A stretch of DNA of 62,798 bases from an uncultured Lachnospiraceae bacterium (GCA_910586205.1 CAJUGD010000025.1:1-62798), one strand, 5' to 3'; positions 43,204-52,800 are shown, numbered from the stretch's first letter. The notes: generated by a model from the letters alone, not told the origin. Numbers and translations are program-made.

Positions 43204-44481
43204 ATGGACAAAACGGATATTCGCTACCAGGCATACATTGATATCCTAAAGGAAGAACTGATTCCCGCTATGGGATGTACAGAACCCATTGCGCTGGCAT
43301 ATGCTGCCGCCACGGCAAGAGAGCTGTTAGGCGCCATGCCGGAACGGGTTGAGGTCAGCGCCAGCGGCAGTATTATTAAAAATGTAAAATCTGTGATTGT
43401 TCCCAACACAGGACATCTAAAAGGGATCCCTGCTGCCGCGGCTGCCGGCATTGTCGCCGGGGACGCTAAGAAACAGTTGGAGGTCATTTCCTGTGTCACA
43501 CCAGAACAGGAAACCCAGATCCGTGAATTTCTGGAACAGATTCCTATCACCGTGGAACATATAGATCATCACATTACCTTTGACATCTTCGTAACTCTGT
43601 ACCGAGGGGAAGAAAGCAGCAAAGTAAGGATCGCCAATTATCACACCAATCTTGTATATAAGGAAAAAAACGGACAGATTCTTCTGGATCTGCCTGTAGA
43701 AGAAGAAAATGAGGAGGGACTTACCGACCGTTCCCTGCTTGACATGAAAGGAATCTGGGATTTCATCAACACAGCAGATGTGTCTGACATAAAAGAAACT
43801 CTGGATCGTCAGGCTCAGTTCAACATGAAAATCGCCCAGGAAGGAATGAACGGAGATTATGGCGCAAACATTGGAAAGGTTCTTTTAGACTCCTGCGGAC
43901 AAGATGTACAGACAAGGGCAAAAGCCATGGCAGCCGCTGGATCCGACGCCCGCATGAACGGCTGTGAGCTGCCTGTCATCATCAACTCCGGCAGCGGCAA
44001 TCAGGGCATCACGGTCTCGGTTCCTGTCCTGGTATATGCCAAAGAGTTGGGAGCCAGTGAAGAAAAAACCCTGCGTGCTCTTGCTCTCTCCAATCTGTGC
44101 GCCATTCATCAGAAAACCCGGATAGGGCGGCTTTCTGCCTACTGCGGCGCTGTCAACGCCGGCTCAGGAGCCGGAGCCGGTATTGCCTATCTGTGCGGCG
44201 GAGGTTTCAAAGAGATCGTCCATACAGTTGTCAATTCCCTTGCCATTGTTTCCGGAATTGTCTGTGACGGGGCCAAAGCCTCCTGCGCCGCCAAAATCGC
44301 CGCCGCTGTAGATGCCGGGCTTTTAGGATACAACATGTACCTGCGCGGCCAGCAGTTCTACGGTGGAGACGGGATCGTGACCAAAGGTGTGGAAGAAACC
44401 ATCAAAAATGTAGGAAGGCTTGGCAAAGACGGAATGCAGCAGACCAATGAGGAAATTATCCGGATTATGGTTGGTCAATAG
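43204..44481 (+). CDS. CyuA/YhaM-family L-cysteine desulfidase-like protein
   Basis: A 425-aa protein of the UPF0597/CyuA family, iron-sulfur enzymes that split L-cysteine into pyruvate, ammonia and sulfide, related to serine dehydratase alpha chains. The signature GCTEPIALAYAAA (Cys25) and the later NLCAIHQKTRIGRLSAYCGAV and SGIVCDGAKASCAAK cysteines can ligate a [4Fe-4S] cluster. The start at 43204 has AACGGAGGAAATT in front; the frame also runs through the end of the previous gene. As the last gene of a transporter operon it probably degrades what is imported or what the URO-D protein releases. Confidence 0.85.
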   Translation: MDKTDIRYQAYIDILKEELIPAMGCTEPIALAYAAATARELLGAMPERVEVSASGSIIKNVKSVIVPNTGHLKGIPAAAAAGIVAGDAKKQLEVISCVTPEQETQIREFLEQIPITVEHIDHHITFDIFVTLYRGEESSKVRIANYHTNLVYKEKNGQILLDLPVEEENEEGLTDRSLLDMKGIWDFINTADVSDIKETLDRQAQFNMKIAQEGMNGDYGANIGKVLLDSCGQDVQTRAKAMAAAGSDARMNGCELPVIINSGSGNQGITVSVPVLVYAKELGASEEKTLRALALSNLCAIHQKTRIGRLSAYCGAVNAGSGAGAGIAYLCGGGFKEIVHTVVNSLAIVSGIVCDGAKASCAAKIAAAVDAGLLGYNMYLRGQQFYGGDGIVTKGVEETIKNVGRLGKDGMQQTNEEIIRIMVGQ

Positions 44482-44493
44482 AGCCTGTCTTTC

Positions 44494-44554
44494 GCAGCTC
44501 CTTTTCGATAAGTTTTTTGAAAACTCTTATCAAAAAGGAGCTGTGCCTATTTTT
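44494..44554 (+). terminator. terminator of the URO-D/ABC/CyuA operon
   Basis: A long hairpin, CAGCTCCTTTT-GATAAG against CTTATC-AAAAAGGAGCTG, with a TATTTTT tract after it (44548-44554). It lies 13 bp past the cyuA-like stop. Confidence 0.85.
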
Positions 44555-44569
44555 CAAAATCTCCCGTCC

Positions 44570-45466
44570 TCACTCCCCCTTCCTCTTTTTAACCTCCCAC
44601 CTGCGCACACAGAAGATAAAATGCCCCAGCCTTGTCTCAAACAGCAGGCTGATTGGATACCTGGTCATGAAATCCTCCCGAAACTCATCCTTTGTCAGCA
44701 GTTCTTCCTTGCTGAGCTGGTACTCTGTATCGGATTTAAAGAGTTTGCCAAAATGATGGATAAACTGCTCTAAGATCTGTGCAGAGGCATCCCTCACCAT
44801 CTCCGGTTTCTGCATGGCTGCCAGGCCCAGCATCATTCCCACCCCCCGGCGGGCCAGCTGCTCCTCCAGCCCCATAAGAAGCTGTACCTTTCCCCCGTCA
44901 TCCCTATCATAGCACAGACGGTAATAATATCCGTTCCGAATGCTTCTGCCGTTGTATTCTCCGCTGACCAGCTCTGCCTCCAGACGAAATACATCCTTCA
45001 TGGCCTGGTTGACCGCATCAGCCACCACCAGCGTGTCTGTGGTCTCCTCGTACATGCTCTTGGCTGTCACATTTCCCATAATGGCCTGATCCTCTACCAT
45101 GATGTGACCTGTCAGCCAGCCAACCATTACGTTGAGAAAGTGTTCTACTGCCATAGGAGAATAGTCTGATGATTTCAGATATTTCTTCAAAGAAACCAGC
45201 GTGTTATCTCTGAATTCATCATGAAGTTTCTTATGCTTGTGGTACCCCTTGAAGCGGATCGAACGCATATAAGCTTCTTCTTCAGAAAAATGTGTCATTG
45301 TGTAATCTTCCAGAAATCTAATGCTCTCTTTGCAGGCATTCTGGCTGTCCATCTCATACCCCGCCAAATCCATCAGCTTTCCTATCATCCGGAACAACCT
45401 GGCATGAGCCTTGTCCACCACCTCAACCCCAATATTAAACTTCTCATTCCACATTAAATTCCTCAT
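44570..45466 (-). CDS. bacteriohemerythrin with C-terminal CheX/CheC-like region
   Basis: A 298-aa protein. The N-terminal hemerythrin domain (about residues 1-130) binds a di-iron centre: MWNEKFNIGVEVVDKAHARLF, MTHFSEEEAYM and HKKLHDEF carry the His and Glu ligands. The C-terminal half (about 140-290) resembles CheX/CheC-type phosphatase folds only weakly (VQLLMGLEEQLARRGVGMML, DASAQILEQFIHHFGKLF), so that part is tentative. It may sense oxygen or nitric oxide and report to signalling. The start is either the first ATG (GGGG 8-12 bp upstream) or the ATG four codons later. Confidence 0.78.
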   Translation of the reverse strand: MRNLMWNEKFNIGVEVVDKAHARLFRMIGKLMDLAGYEMDSQNACKESIRFLEDYTMTHFSEEEAYMRSIRFKGYHKHKKLHDEFRDNTLVSLKKYLKSSDYSPMAVEHFLNVMVGWLTGHIMVEDQAIMGNVTAKSMYEETTDTLVVADAVNQAMKDVFRLEAELVSGEYNGRSIRNGYYYRLCYDRDDGGKVQLLMGLEEQLARRGVGMMLGLAAMQKPEMVRDASAQILEQFIHHFGKLFKSDTEYQLSKEELLTKDEFREDFMTRYPISLLFETRLGHFIFCVRRWEVKKRKGE

Positions 45467-45753
45467 TGCTTATGTTCCCCTTTCTACTGCTTTATCCCTT
45501 ACTCCTAATTATAATAATAATTTGTAATTTTGTCCACCAAACAAAAATCTTTCTGATGAGGAATACGATCCTTCAGTCAGCCATTACTTTGCAGGTGAAC
45601 AGAATGTGTAGAGCGCGGATAATCCGGTGCAGATCTATGGAAAATTTGAGTATCATGTATAAAAGAAAGATTATAAGAATAAAGACAATTTTCGGCAGTC
45701 AGACGAACGGAATCCCTTCCTCAGTTGGCATGTCTATAAATTCTGCTATATAA
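45467..45753. other. gap without a supported gene
   Basis: A plus-strand open frame of 95 codons runs here, but it has no good ribosome site, odd composition and no recognisable domain. I see nothing else. Confidence 0.4.
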
Positions 45754-45795
45754 ATAAAGGGCAAAGACTGATTTCTCAAGCCTATTGCCCTTTAT
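45754..45795 (-). terminator. terminator after the 75-aa gene
   Basis: A perfect 11-bp stem, ATAAAGGGCAA (45754-45764) and TTGCCCTTTAT (45785-45795), 20-nt loop, at the stop of the minus-strand 75-aa gene. Confidence 0.7.
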
Positions 45796-46022
45796 CATAA
45801 AATCTCTGTATTTACAGACTTTTCTTCATATCCTCCCCCAAATGTAAATTTAACGCCTTTTTTCGTTTTCTTCCAGATTATAACCTCAATAACCAGAAGA
45901 ATCACTGCTATAGCTATCCCCTTAAAAGGCATTATAGTGGGGTAAACTAACAGGCATCCGGCAAGAATGGCTACCTCCAAAACAATCGTAACAATCGTAC
46001 TGATAATTCTTACTGCCAACAT
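45795..46022 (-). CDS. 75-aa membrane protein, unknown
   Basis: A small protein with two hydrophobic helices (RIISTIVTIVLEVAILAGCLL and FKGIAIAVILLVIEVIIW), then a basic KKTKKG and a Gly-rich, charged tail. AAGGAGGAAAAAGTT precedes the ATG, so it is very likely expressed. It lies between a hemerythrin gene and a sensor kinase. No family recognised. Confidence 0.7.
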   Translation of the reverse strand: MLAVRIISTIVTIVLEVAILAGCLLVYPTIMPFKGIAIAVILLVIEVIIWKKTKKGVKFTFGGGYEEKSVNTEIL

Positions 46023-46138
46023 AACTTTTTCCTCCTTAATTTGTGTTGTCTTTTTGTTAGTTACACTTTATCACAAATCAAGGATTTTTGTCTGAATTCT
46101 GACCAACAACCGAAAAAATGATTCCCTTTCCGCCTGCA

Positions 46139-48709
46139 CTATTTCAAATATTTCTTTAACTTGTATGCAACGGCCTGAACATCAATCGGTTTTGCCAAAT
46201 GATCATGCATGCCGCACTCCAAACACTTTTGAATATCTTCTGAAAACGCATCGGCAGTCATGGCAATAATGGGAACATCTGCGTCTTTACGTTCCAGCCC
46301 GCGGATAGCCGTTGTCGCTTCATAGCCGTCCATGACGGGCATCCGTACATCCATAAGAATCGCGTCATAATGCCCAACAGGGGATTTCTCAAATTTTTCA
46401 ACGCAAATCCGCCCGTTCTCAGCCCAATCTATCTCTATTTCAAGGGCAGAGAGCATCTCCCTCGCCACTTCCCAGTTCAGCTCATTATCCTCCGCCAGTA
46501 AAATACGCTTCCCCTGAAGGCCCGGATCAATCGCTCTTTCCGTACTGACCGCTTCCCCGGCGCCCGTACCGGCAAATGCGCTCAGCGCGTCAAATAAGGT
46601 GGAGGGAAACAGCGGTTTGGAAATAAAGCCGGAAATCCCCGCTTCCCTGACCTCACCGGCCACTCCGCTCCCATCATAGGTCAGAATCAGGATCGCCGGA
46701 CCGTTTTCTCCGCCGGCCGGCCGGATTGCCCTGACGGCCTCGAGCCCACTCATATCCGGCAGATTCCATCCCAGAAGGAGCAGCCGGTAACTGTCGTCCG
46801 CGATCCGCTTCACTGCCTGCCCGGCGCTCTGACACCACTCAGACCGGATGCCGGCGGATTCTAAAATACGAACCGTATTAACGCACAGCCGTTCATCGCC
46901 GTCAACCACCAGCACCTTCCAGTCCGGGAACGACGCATCCATTTCCCGCTCCGCCGCCTTTTCCAAATCAAGCACAACATGGAACTCGCTTCCTCTGCCC
47001 TGTTCGCTGCGGACAAAGATGCTTCCCTCCATCGCGTCTACGATATGCTTGGTGATTGTCATTCCCAGCCCGGATCCCTCTGTTTTCCGAACCCGGGTGT
47101 TGTTCTCTCGGCTGAACGACTCAAATATTACCTTCTGATACTCCTTTGACATACCGATTCCGGTATCGCTTACCAGGAAATGGGTGCGGACATGAGTAGG
47201 CTTCTCAAAAAGCGCCTCCTGGTACACAATCACTTGAACCGTTCCGCTCTCCGGCGTGAATTTGACGGCGTTTCCTAACAGGTTAATCAGCACCTGATTC
47301 AGCCGCACACTGTCACAGTACACATTTTCCGACAGGATTTCGTAGGCGCCGGCGTTAAACTGCTGATGTTTCGTCATGACCTGGGGCTGGATCATATTGA
47401 CAATACAGTCCATCACCTCTCTCAAAGAAACCGGCTCTATATTCAGCATCATTTTCCCGCTCTCGATTTTGGATATATCCAGCACATCGTTGATCAGCCC
47501 CAGCAGATGCTTGCTGGACAACTCGATTTTGTGCAGATAATCCTGAACTTGTTCCGGATTATTCGCGTTATCTATGGCCAAGGACGTCATCCCAATGATG
47601 GCGTTCATCGGGGTGCGTATATCGTGGCTCATGCTGGAAAGGAAGTCTTGTTTGGCCTCATTGGCCTGCTCCGCCTCTTTCCGCGCCCTTTCCGCATCCC
47701 TCCGGGCCGTATCCATTTCCATGTTCACACGTTTCAGTTCAGACATCTGGTTCCTGAACAGTCTCAAATACTGAAAAAATATATAAAGAAGCATGGCGAT
47801 TACCACGAAAGAAGCGGTGTAAACAATGGCAAGCCAGCGGCTGCTCATCCCCGCAATCGCGTGATCCAGCCCGTCAAAGGGAAGGACCGTCACCAAATAC
47901 CAATCGCAGTAGGGGAGAGCGGTACAGTACAGGTGGCGGCGTGATTCTCCGTTTTTCAGAATAAGGGAATAATCTTCCCCTGTATTCATAGCCGCTGCCA
48001 GCCGTTCAATATGGGCGGCCGCTTCCCCGTACCCATCATCAAAAACGCTGTAAAGCCTGTCAAAATAATTTTCGTGGACATCATCCTCGTTTCCGACAAC
48101 ATAGCTGCCATCCTTTCGTATGACAAAGGAATAGCTCAGCGAACTGTCTGAATCAAGAAAGAGGACCTCGCCCATATATTTGGTGGAAAGGCCCACCACC
48201 ATGGCGAGACTGGCGTTCCCATCAGACATGGGATATTCGCAGGGGACGCCGAACAAAATCACGCCGTCCCCGCCGCTATCAACGGCGGACGCTGTCTTGC
48301 GCTCCCCATTTTGCAAGCTCTCCAAAAACAGCTCGGGGTGGTTGAGCTCCACAGGGTCACCGTAAATCATCTCGATCTCGCCATCGGGCGAATAGAGGGC
48401 AGCGCACAAAAAATGCCGTGCCCTCGCGCCGTATTCAATCTCCTCCCTCGTGCCGTAATTGGAATTTTCGTCTCCCGCCGCAATATGCGCGATGGATTCC
48501 GCCATGGTCAGACGCAGTTCAATGATCGTTTCAAAATGTAAAGATACCTGCTCATTCATTCCGGCCATATAATCAATGCCGATCTCCTCAATCGTATCTT
48601 CGCTCATATTGCGGACAGACATTCCAAGGAAGGAAAACACGAAAACGGTCAAACATATGATCACCGCTATGCTGATTTTGAAAGAACGCGGTAAAGCTTT
48701 ATTTTTCAT
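46139..48709 (-). CDS. hybrid sensor histidine kinase with degenerate first receiver
   Basis: An 856-aa membrane kinase. A helix at about residues 12-32, an extracellular Cache/PAS-like sensor (33-285), a second helix (292-312), and a coiled coil lead to HisKA with phospho-His362 (SHDIRTPMN). HATPase follows (470-585, with NLLGNAVKF, DTGIGM and GSGLGM). Two receivers end the chain. In the first, the acceptor Asp is Gly647 (LLLLGWNLPDMSG), so it cannot be phosphorylated; the second has Asp787 (LMDVRMPVMDG) and conserved NELN. No response regulator with an output domain is adjacent. GGAG about 10 bp upstream supports the start. Confidence 0.9.
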   Translation of the reverse strand: MKNKALPRSFKISIAVIICLTVFVFSFLGMSVRNMSEDTIEEIGIDYMAGMNEQVSLHFETIIELRLTMAESIAHIAAGDENSNYGTREEIEYGARARHFLCAALYSPDGEIEMIYGDPVELNHPELFLESLQNGERKTASAVDSGGDGVILFGVPCEYPMSDGNASLAMVVGLSTKYMGEVLFLDSDSSLSYSFVIRKDGSYVVGNEDDVHENYFDRLYSVFDDGYGEAAAHIERLAAAMNTGEDYSLILKNGESRRHLYCTALPYCDWYLVTVLPFDGLDHAIAGMSSRWLAIVYTASFVVIAMLLYIFFQYLRLFRNQMSELKRVNMEMDTARRDAERARKEAEQANEAKQDFLSSMSHDIRTPMNAIIGMTSLAIDNANNPEQVQDYLHKIELSSKHLLGLINDVLDISKIESGKMMLNIEPVSLREVMDCIVNMIQPQVMTKHQQFNAGAYEILSENVYCDSVRLNQVLINLLGNAVKFTPESGTVQVIVYQEALFEKPTHVRTHFLVSDTGIGMSKEYQKVIFESFSRENNTRVRKTEGSGLGMTITKHIVDAMEGSIFVRSEQGRGSEFHVVLDLEKAAEREMDASFPDWKVLVVDGDERLCVNTVRILESAGIRSEWCQSAGQAVKRIADDSYRLLLLGWNLPDMSGLEAVRAIRPAGGENGPAILILTYDGSGVAGEVREAGISGFISKPLFPSTLFDALSAFAGTGAGEAVSTERAIDPGLQGKRILLAEDNELNWEVAREMLSALEIEIDWAENGRICVEKFEKSPVGHYDAILMDVRMPVMDGYEATTAIRGLERKDADVPIIAMTADAFSEDIQKCLECGMHDHLAKPIDVQAVAYKLKKYLK

Positions 48710-48770
48710 ACCTTTATTATCTCCACAGCTTTCAATATTTAACTGATCCGGCTTCTGTTTACCGATTCTC

Positions 48771-51353
48771 TCAGCCTCTCAGCCGGCTCATGGCCTGAAA
48801 CATTTTTCGGATATCCACCGGCTTTGCCAGGTGTTCATTCATCCCGGCAGCCTTGGCCATGGCGATATCCTCGTCAAAGGCATTGGCCGACAGTGCAATG
48901 ATGGGCACGGCTTTTGCATCCCTCCGGTCCATGCCGCGAATCACCCGCGCCGCCTCATAGCCGCTCATGACCGGCATCATCAGATCCATAAGCACGCAAT
49001 CAAACGTCCCAGGTTCAGCCGCCATAAAGGCGTCCACGGCGGCTTTTCCGTCGCCGGCAGTCACCACCTCCACGTCCGCGTCTCTGAGAATATACTCCAC
49101 GATTTCACAGTTGATCTCGTTGTCCTCCACCAAAAGCACCCGCATCCCGGCGATATTGTCCGGCATACTCCAGGCCGTATCTTCGGACTCTTTGCTCTGC
49201 GCCTCGTCAACCCGGACGGGCAGCGTGATCCGAACCACGCTCCCCTTGCCGGGCCGGCTTTCGATCTCCACCGTTCCCTTCATCTGATCGACCAGCTTCT
49301 TTACAATGGACATGCCCAGCCCAACGCCGTTATAGTTGGTCCTCGCGTCCTGATGCTCCTGGGTAAAGGGTTCAAAAATGTGCTCCTTAAAATCCTCTCC
49401 AATCCCAATTCCGGTGTCTTCGATTACAAAACAGTAGTTCACCGTCCCGTCCCGAAAAGCGGTCTCCTCCACCCGGACAAATACGGAGCCATGGGGCCGG
49501 TTATATCTGATGGCATTGTCAATCACATTCATCAGGATCTGCTTCAGGTGCAGCGGATTTCCGATGGCTTCGCCATGCCGCAGGCCGGAATCCTCCAATT
49601 CCAGCCGTATTTTCCGTTCCTTTGCCAGAGGAGAAATCATCGCAATACAGTTTTCCAGTATCACATGAAGGTCAAACGGTTCCTCCACCTCCGCCAGTCT
49701 TCCGCTCTCCAGCTTGCTGACCTGAAGCACGTCGTTCACCAGGGACAGCAGATGCTCCGTTGACACGCGGATCTTCTTCTGGCACTCTCTTTGCTGCTCC
49801 GGATCATCCCAGCTTTTTTCCAGAATGGCCAGCATACCCAGAATCCCATTGATGGGCGTGCGGAGATCGTGGGACATATGGGAAAGAAATTCGCTCTTTG
49901 CCGAGTTCGCCTGCCTTACCCGCTCCAGAAGCTCCATGATAGACTGCTCCTGATTCTTTCTCGTCACCATGGTCTCTGTGATGTCCTGATGGTATCCGTT
50001 CAGGCTGGCGCCGGATTTTTTGAAAGTTTTGTCCGGTACGCCGCCGCAGCGGACGTAAATTCTCCCCCATTCTGGATGGTTCCAGGGATAGATTACCTCA
50101 GAACGGCCGTTCTCCAATATTTCCTGAACCGCCTCTTGTACCATCACCACATAGTCCGGCGAAATGCGCTCAAACCAGTGCCGGTAGCACTCCTCCGGCC
50201 CGATCTCGTCCGTTACGCCTAAAAGGATCCGCATGGTCCGATCCGCATACATCCTCGGCAGGCATCCATCCTCCAGCTCGATTGTCCAGATTCCGGTCAG
50301 GGCTCCCTCCAGAATGTCTTCCAGACTCCGCCTTGCCTCCAGCTTGTACTTCTCCTCCTGCTCCACCACGGCGTTGACGTCCCTCTGGGCAAAAATCGCG
50401 CAGTTCTCCGCCTCCGTTCTCTCGGTAGTGGAAAAATGGAGTTCCAGGTACTTCAGTCCTGAGAAGTTATCCTTCACCTGGTATCGGACAGAAAACTTTT
50501 TCTTTTTGGTCAGCTGCGCCAATACATACTCCTTCTTTGTCATGGCACGGAGCCGTTCCTGATCCTGGGTGACGACGCATCTGGAGATATACCGCTCCAT
50601 AGCCGCCTGATAGCCGTCTTTAAAATGGGCGGCCCAATCCAGCCCCATCTGTCCGCTGCTGCGGTAGACCTCACATTCGCCTGTGTCAAAGTTCACCTCA
50701 TAGATACCCAGGTAGTCCACACTGAGAGCATGGAGCACGTTATAGCTCCGCTTTTGAAGCTCCCGGAACAGGTTGCGGCGTTTCAGGGAGGATACGATGA
50801 AGTACGCCGCCGTCTGGAGCATATTTGACGCATATTCCAGGGACTTTACAGGGGGATTGTCCACACCGTAAAAGCCGATGATCTTTTTGCCGTCATACAG
50901 GGGGACAACCACAAGGGAATGAATGCCCTGCCGCTTCAGGTTCTCGTACTGAAGCGGTTCCGCCTCCCGAATGTCCTCCAGGCGCTCAATAACGATGTGC
51001 CTGCCGACGCTGAACTTCTGATACCAGCTGGCACAAACCTCCGGCGGGACGTTCTGAAGGCTCTCCTTCTCCGGCTTTACGCCTTCGGCCGCCCACTCGT
51101 AGGTGTTGTCGTCACACCCGGACTCATTCTGCTCAAATATGTAAGTCCGCTCTCCGTTCAGCGCTTTTCCCAAGTGCTCCAACAGCACCTCCAGCGACTG
51201 ATCCGGCGTTTCTTCCAGCAGGGCGGTGCGAAGGCCCTCGTTGATGACGACCTCCAGATTCTGAACGCTTTGTATGCCGCTGTGCCGTTCATGGATCCCG
51301 GCGGCCGGAGCGCCCTCTCCGACCTGTCCAAAAAGGCCCTCTGAATACTCCAT
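48771..51353 (-). CDS. cytoplasmic hybrid sensor kinase (GAF-PAS-PAS-HisKA-HATPase-REC)
   Basis: An 860-aa soluble kinase. A GAF domain (about 35-195) precedes two PAS-type domains (205-325 and 345-465), HisKA with the phospho-His in MSHDLRTPINGIL (about residue 495), HATPase (ending GSVVRITLPV) and an intact C-terminal receiver (VLMDLMMPVMSG). No membrane helix is seen. I chose the ATG at 51353, preceded by GGAGGACGGGTAT. Downstream is the other hybrid kinase on the same strand; the two may have different inputs for one phosphorelay, but no Hpt or output protein lies nearby. Confidence 0.9.
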   Translation of the reverse strand: MEYSEGLFGQVGEGAPAAGIHERHSGIQSVQNLEVVINEGLRTALLEETPDQSLEVLLEHLGKALNGERTYIFEQNESGCDDNTYEWAAEGVKPEKESLQNVPPEVCASWYQKFSVGRHIVIERLEDIREAEPLQYENLKRQGIHSLVVVPLYDGKKIIGFYGVDNPPVKSLEYASNMLQTAAYFIVSSLKRRNLFRELQKRSYNVLHALSVDYLGIYEVNFDTGECEVYRSSGQMGLDWAAHFKDGYQAAMERYISRCVVTQDQERLRAMTKKEYVLAQLTKKKKFSVRYQVKDNFSGLKYLELHFSTTERTEAENCAIFAQRDVNAVVEQEEKYKLEARRSLEDILEGALTGIWTIELEDGCLPRMYADRTMRILLGVTDEIGPEECYRHWFERISPDYVVMVQEAVQEILENGRSEVIYPWNHPEWGRIYVRCGGVPDKTFKKSGASLNGYHQDITETMVTRKNQEQSIMELLERVRQANSAKSEFLSHMSHDLRTPINGILGMLAILEKSWDDPEQQRECQKKIRVSTEHLLSLVNDVLQVSKLESGRLAEVEEPFDLHVILENCIAMISPLAKERKIRLELEDSGLRHGEAIGNPLHLKQILMNVIDNAIRYNRPHGSVFVRVEETAFRDGTVNYCFVIEDTGIGIGEDFKEHIFEPFTQEHQDARTNYNGVGLGMSIVKKLVDQMKGTVEIESRPGKGSVVRITLPVRVDEAQSKESEDTAWSMPDNIAGMRVLLVEDNEINCEIVEYILRDADVEVVTAGDGKAAVDAFMAAEPGTFDCVLMDLMMPVMSGYEAARVIRGMDRRDAKAVPIIALSANAFDEDIAMAKAAGMNEHLAKPVDIRKMFQAMSRLRG

Positions 51354-51428
51354 ATACCCGTCCTCCAAATTAACCGATTTTTGGTTTCACCGCCATAGCA
51401 AAACCAAAAAATCCGAGTCATAATATCA

Positions 51429-51578
51429 ATGTCATGATGTTGGGGTCAAAAGGTCTTTTGGCCCCTCTGATACCGGATTGCTCCGTACTTTGTACTCCCG
51501 CAATCCCCAAAACATTCAAAATCCTCTTACAAGCAAGCTTGCATTGAATTTTAGACCTTTTGACCCTGGTATCATGTC
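51429..51578. repeat. ~150-bp inverted-repeat element
   Basis: Ends are imperfect 28-bp inverted repeats around a perfect 14-bp core, GGGTCAAAAGGTCT (51443-51456) and AGACCTTTTGACCC (51553-51566). The left arm can instead fold locally (GGGGTCAAAAG with CTTTTGGCCCC). Inside is a hairpin GGATTGC/GCAATCC and the motif CTTACAAGCAAGCTTGC, whose complement resembles the GCTTGTAAG block of the elements at 35482 and 37479. A MITE or structured RNA is likely. Confidence 0.65.
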
Positions 51579-51806
51579 ATTTTCGTTAAGGGAGTCTTCC
51601 AATATTATGGTCTGCCATAAAGTTCTGATATTGAGCCGAAACATTAGAGGGCACGAACTTTTTCTGCAGACCAATTTGGGGAATTTTTTCTTAACTAAAT
51701 GACCTTAGCCATAATATCATGTATTTCCCAATCATGTCAATATGCGGCAGAAAACAGTCCCGACAGTTTAACACAAAAAGTTGCTCTGCCGGACAACAGG
51801 CTATAA

Positions 51807-51854
51807 CAAAAAAAGCCGCACAGCAGATGAACATCCGTCAGTTGCTGTGCGGCT
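51807..51854 (-). terminator. intrinsic terminator of the decayed symporter gene
   Basis: On the minus strand a perfect 12-bp stem (AGCCGCACAGCA/TGCTGTGCGGCT, 51814-51825 and 51843-51854) is followed by a run of seven Us. Confidence 0.85.
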
Positions 51855-51934
51855 GATAGGAATCAAAATCGGTATTACCGGGTTGCTGCCCGATTGCCCA
51901 TAGATTTCTCTGCTTTCAGAAAACAACAATATAT

Positions 51935-52582
51935 ATGTCACATACGTCCACACAATCCCCTTATACTCGGCACCAGCATTGCGATAAAGAACATACCTGC
52001 AATCTGAACAATATTGAATATGCCGTTAATTGTTCCAACCAGATTCCTGTCCCAAAGGGAACATCCTCTATTTTTCCCTCCTTTGCACCGGCAGGCTTAA
52101 CCCGTTCTTTTGTTCCGAAAAAATTGATTAAAAATGCGATAACTGCCAGCACTCCCAGGACACAAAACGTCTTTGTCCATGCAGATGCATTATCGCCAAA
52201 GTACTCTACCAGCGGAAGTGTATATAGGTTGATCGTTAATGTTCCGGCTGTTGCCAGAAGATTCCGGAAAATACTTAATACTGATCTTTCATATGGGTCC
52301 TGGGTCATCAACGCATTCAGTGCGGAATACGGTACGTTAATCGCAGTATAAATCACGGTGGAAACAAGGTTGTATGTAATAAAAACGTATACCAGTTTTG
52401 GTGCTGCCGCCCATGAAGCCGGTACGGAAAATAAAAGGACTCCAGACACTGCAAAGGGAATACACATACGCAGCAGCCACGGTCTTGCCTTTCCGAATCT
52501 GGATTTTGTCCTGTCCACAATCACACCCATAGGAAAAGCGTTCTATGATTTTTGATGAGGTTAATTTGCTCTTATTTCCCAT
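51935..52582 (-). pseudogene. GPH-family (MelB-like) sugar symporter, broken
   Basis: The gene starts normally at 52582 (MGNKSKLTSSKIIERFSYG) and should be about 450 aa. After 20 residues it jumps to VIVDRTKSRFGKARPWLLR in another frame, so about 60 residues including the first helices are missing. It continues to GTGIWLEQ, then shifts frame again (NGIFNIVQIAGMFFIAMLVPS) and ends without the second half. The conserved family motif R-x-GKARPW is intact. It is divergent from the AraC gene beyond the IS, a usual pairing for a sugar regulon that has been lost. Confidence 0.8.
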
Positions 52583-52722
52583 GATAAAACCCTCTCTTTT
52601 TCTTTTTTGTCTGCATTCTGTGCGCACGGAATACCTTTTGTTTACAGTATTATCTTACCATAACCACATCCTTCCCGATAGTTTTTATATTCTCTAAATA
52701 ATAGGTTAATATTATCTTTTTC

Positions 52723-52750
52723 TTGACACATCTTTTTTGTGATATATAAT
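52723..52750 (+). promoter_or_regulatory. promoter separated from araC by an IS
   Basis: TTGACA (52723-52728), 16-bp spacer, TATAAT (52745-52750). It points toward the AraC gene at 53732, but the 879-bp IS begins 51 bp downstream of it. Confidence 0.65.
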
Positions 52751-52800
52751 AGTACTACAGCGAACATTATCTCCTCTGTATTTTTTTGAGAACTGTTTTA

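Larger units (their letters stand above)
51354..51934. other. intergenic region with two inverted-repeat structures
   Basis: This 580-bp gap holds the element at 51429-51578 and the terminator at 51807-51854. The section 51580-51800 shows no gene or known motif. Confidence 0.5.

Noticed and set aside
45466..45753. A 95-codon plus-strand open frame next to the hemerythrin gene
   Set aside because: No ribosome site and no recognisable protein features.
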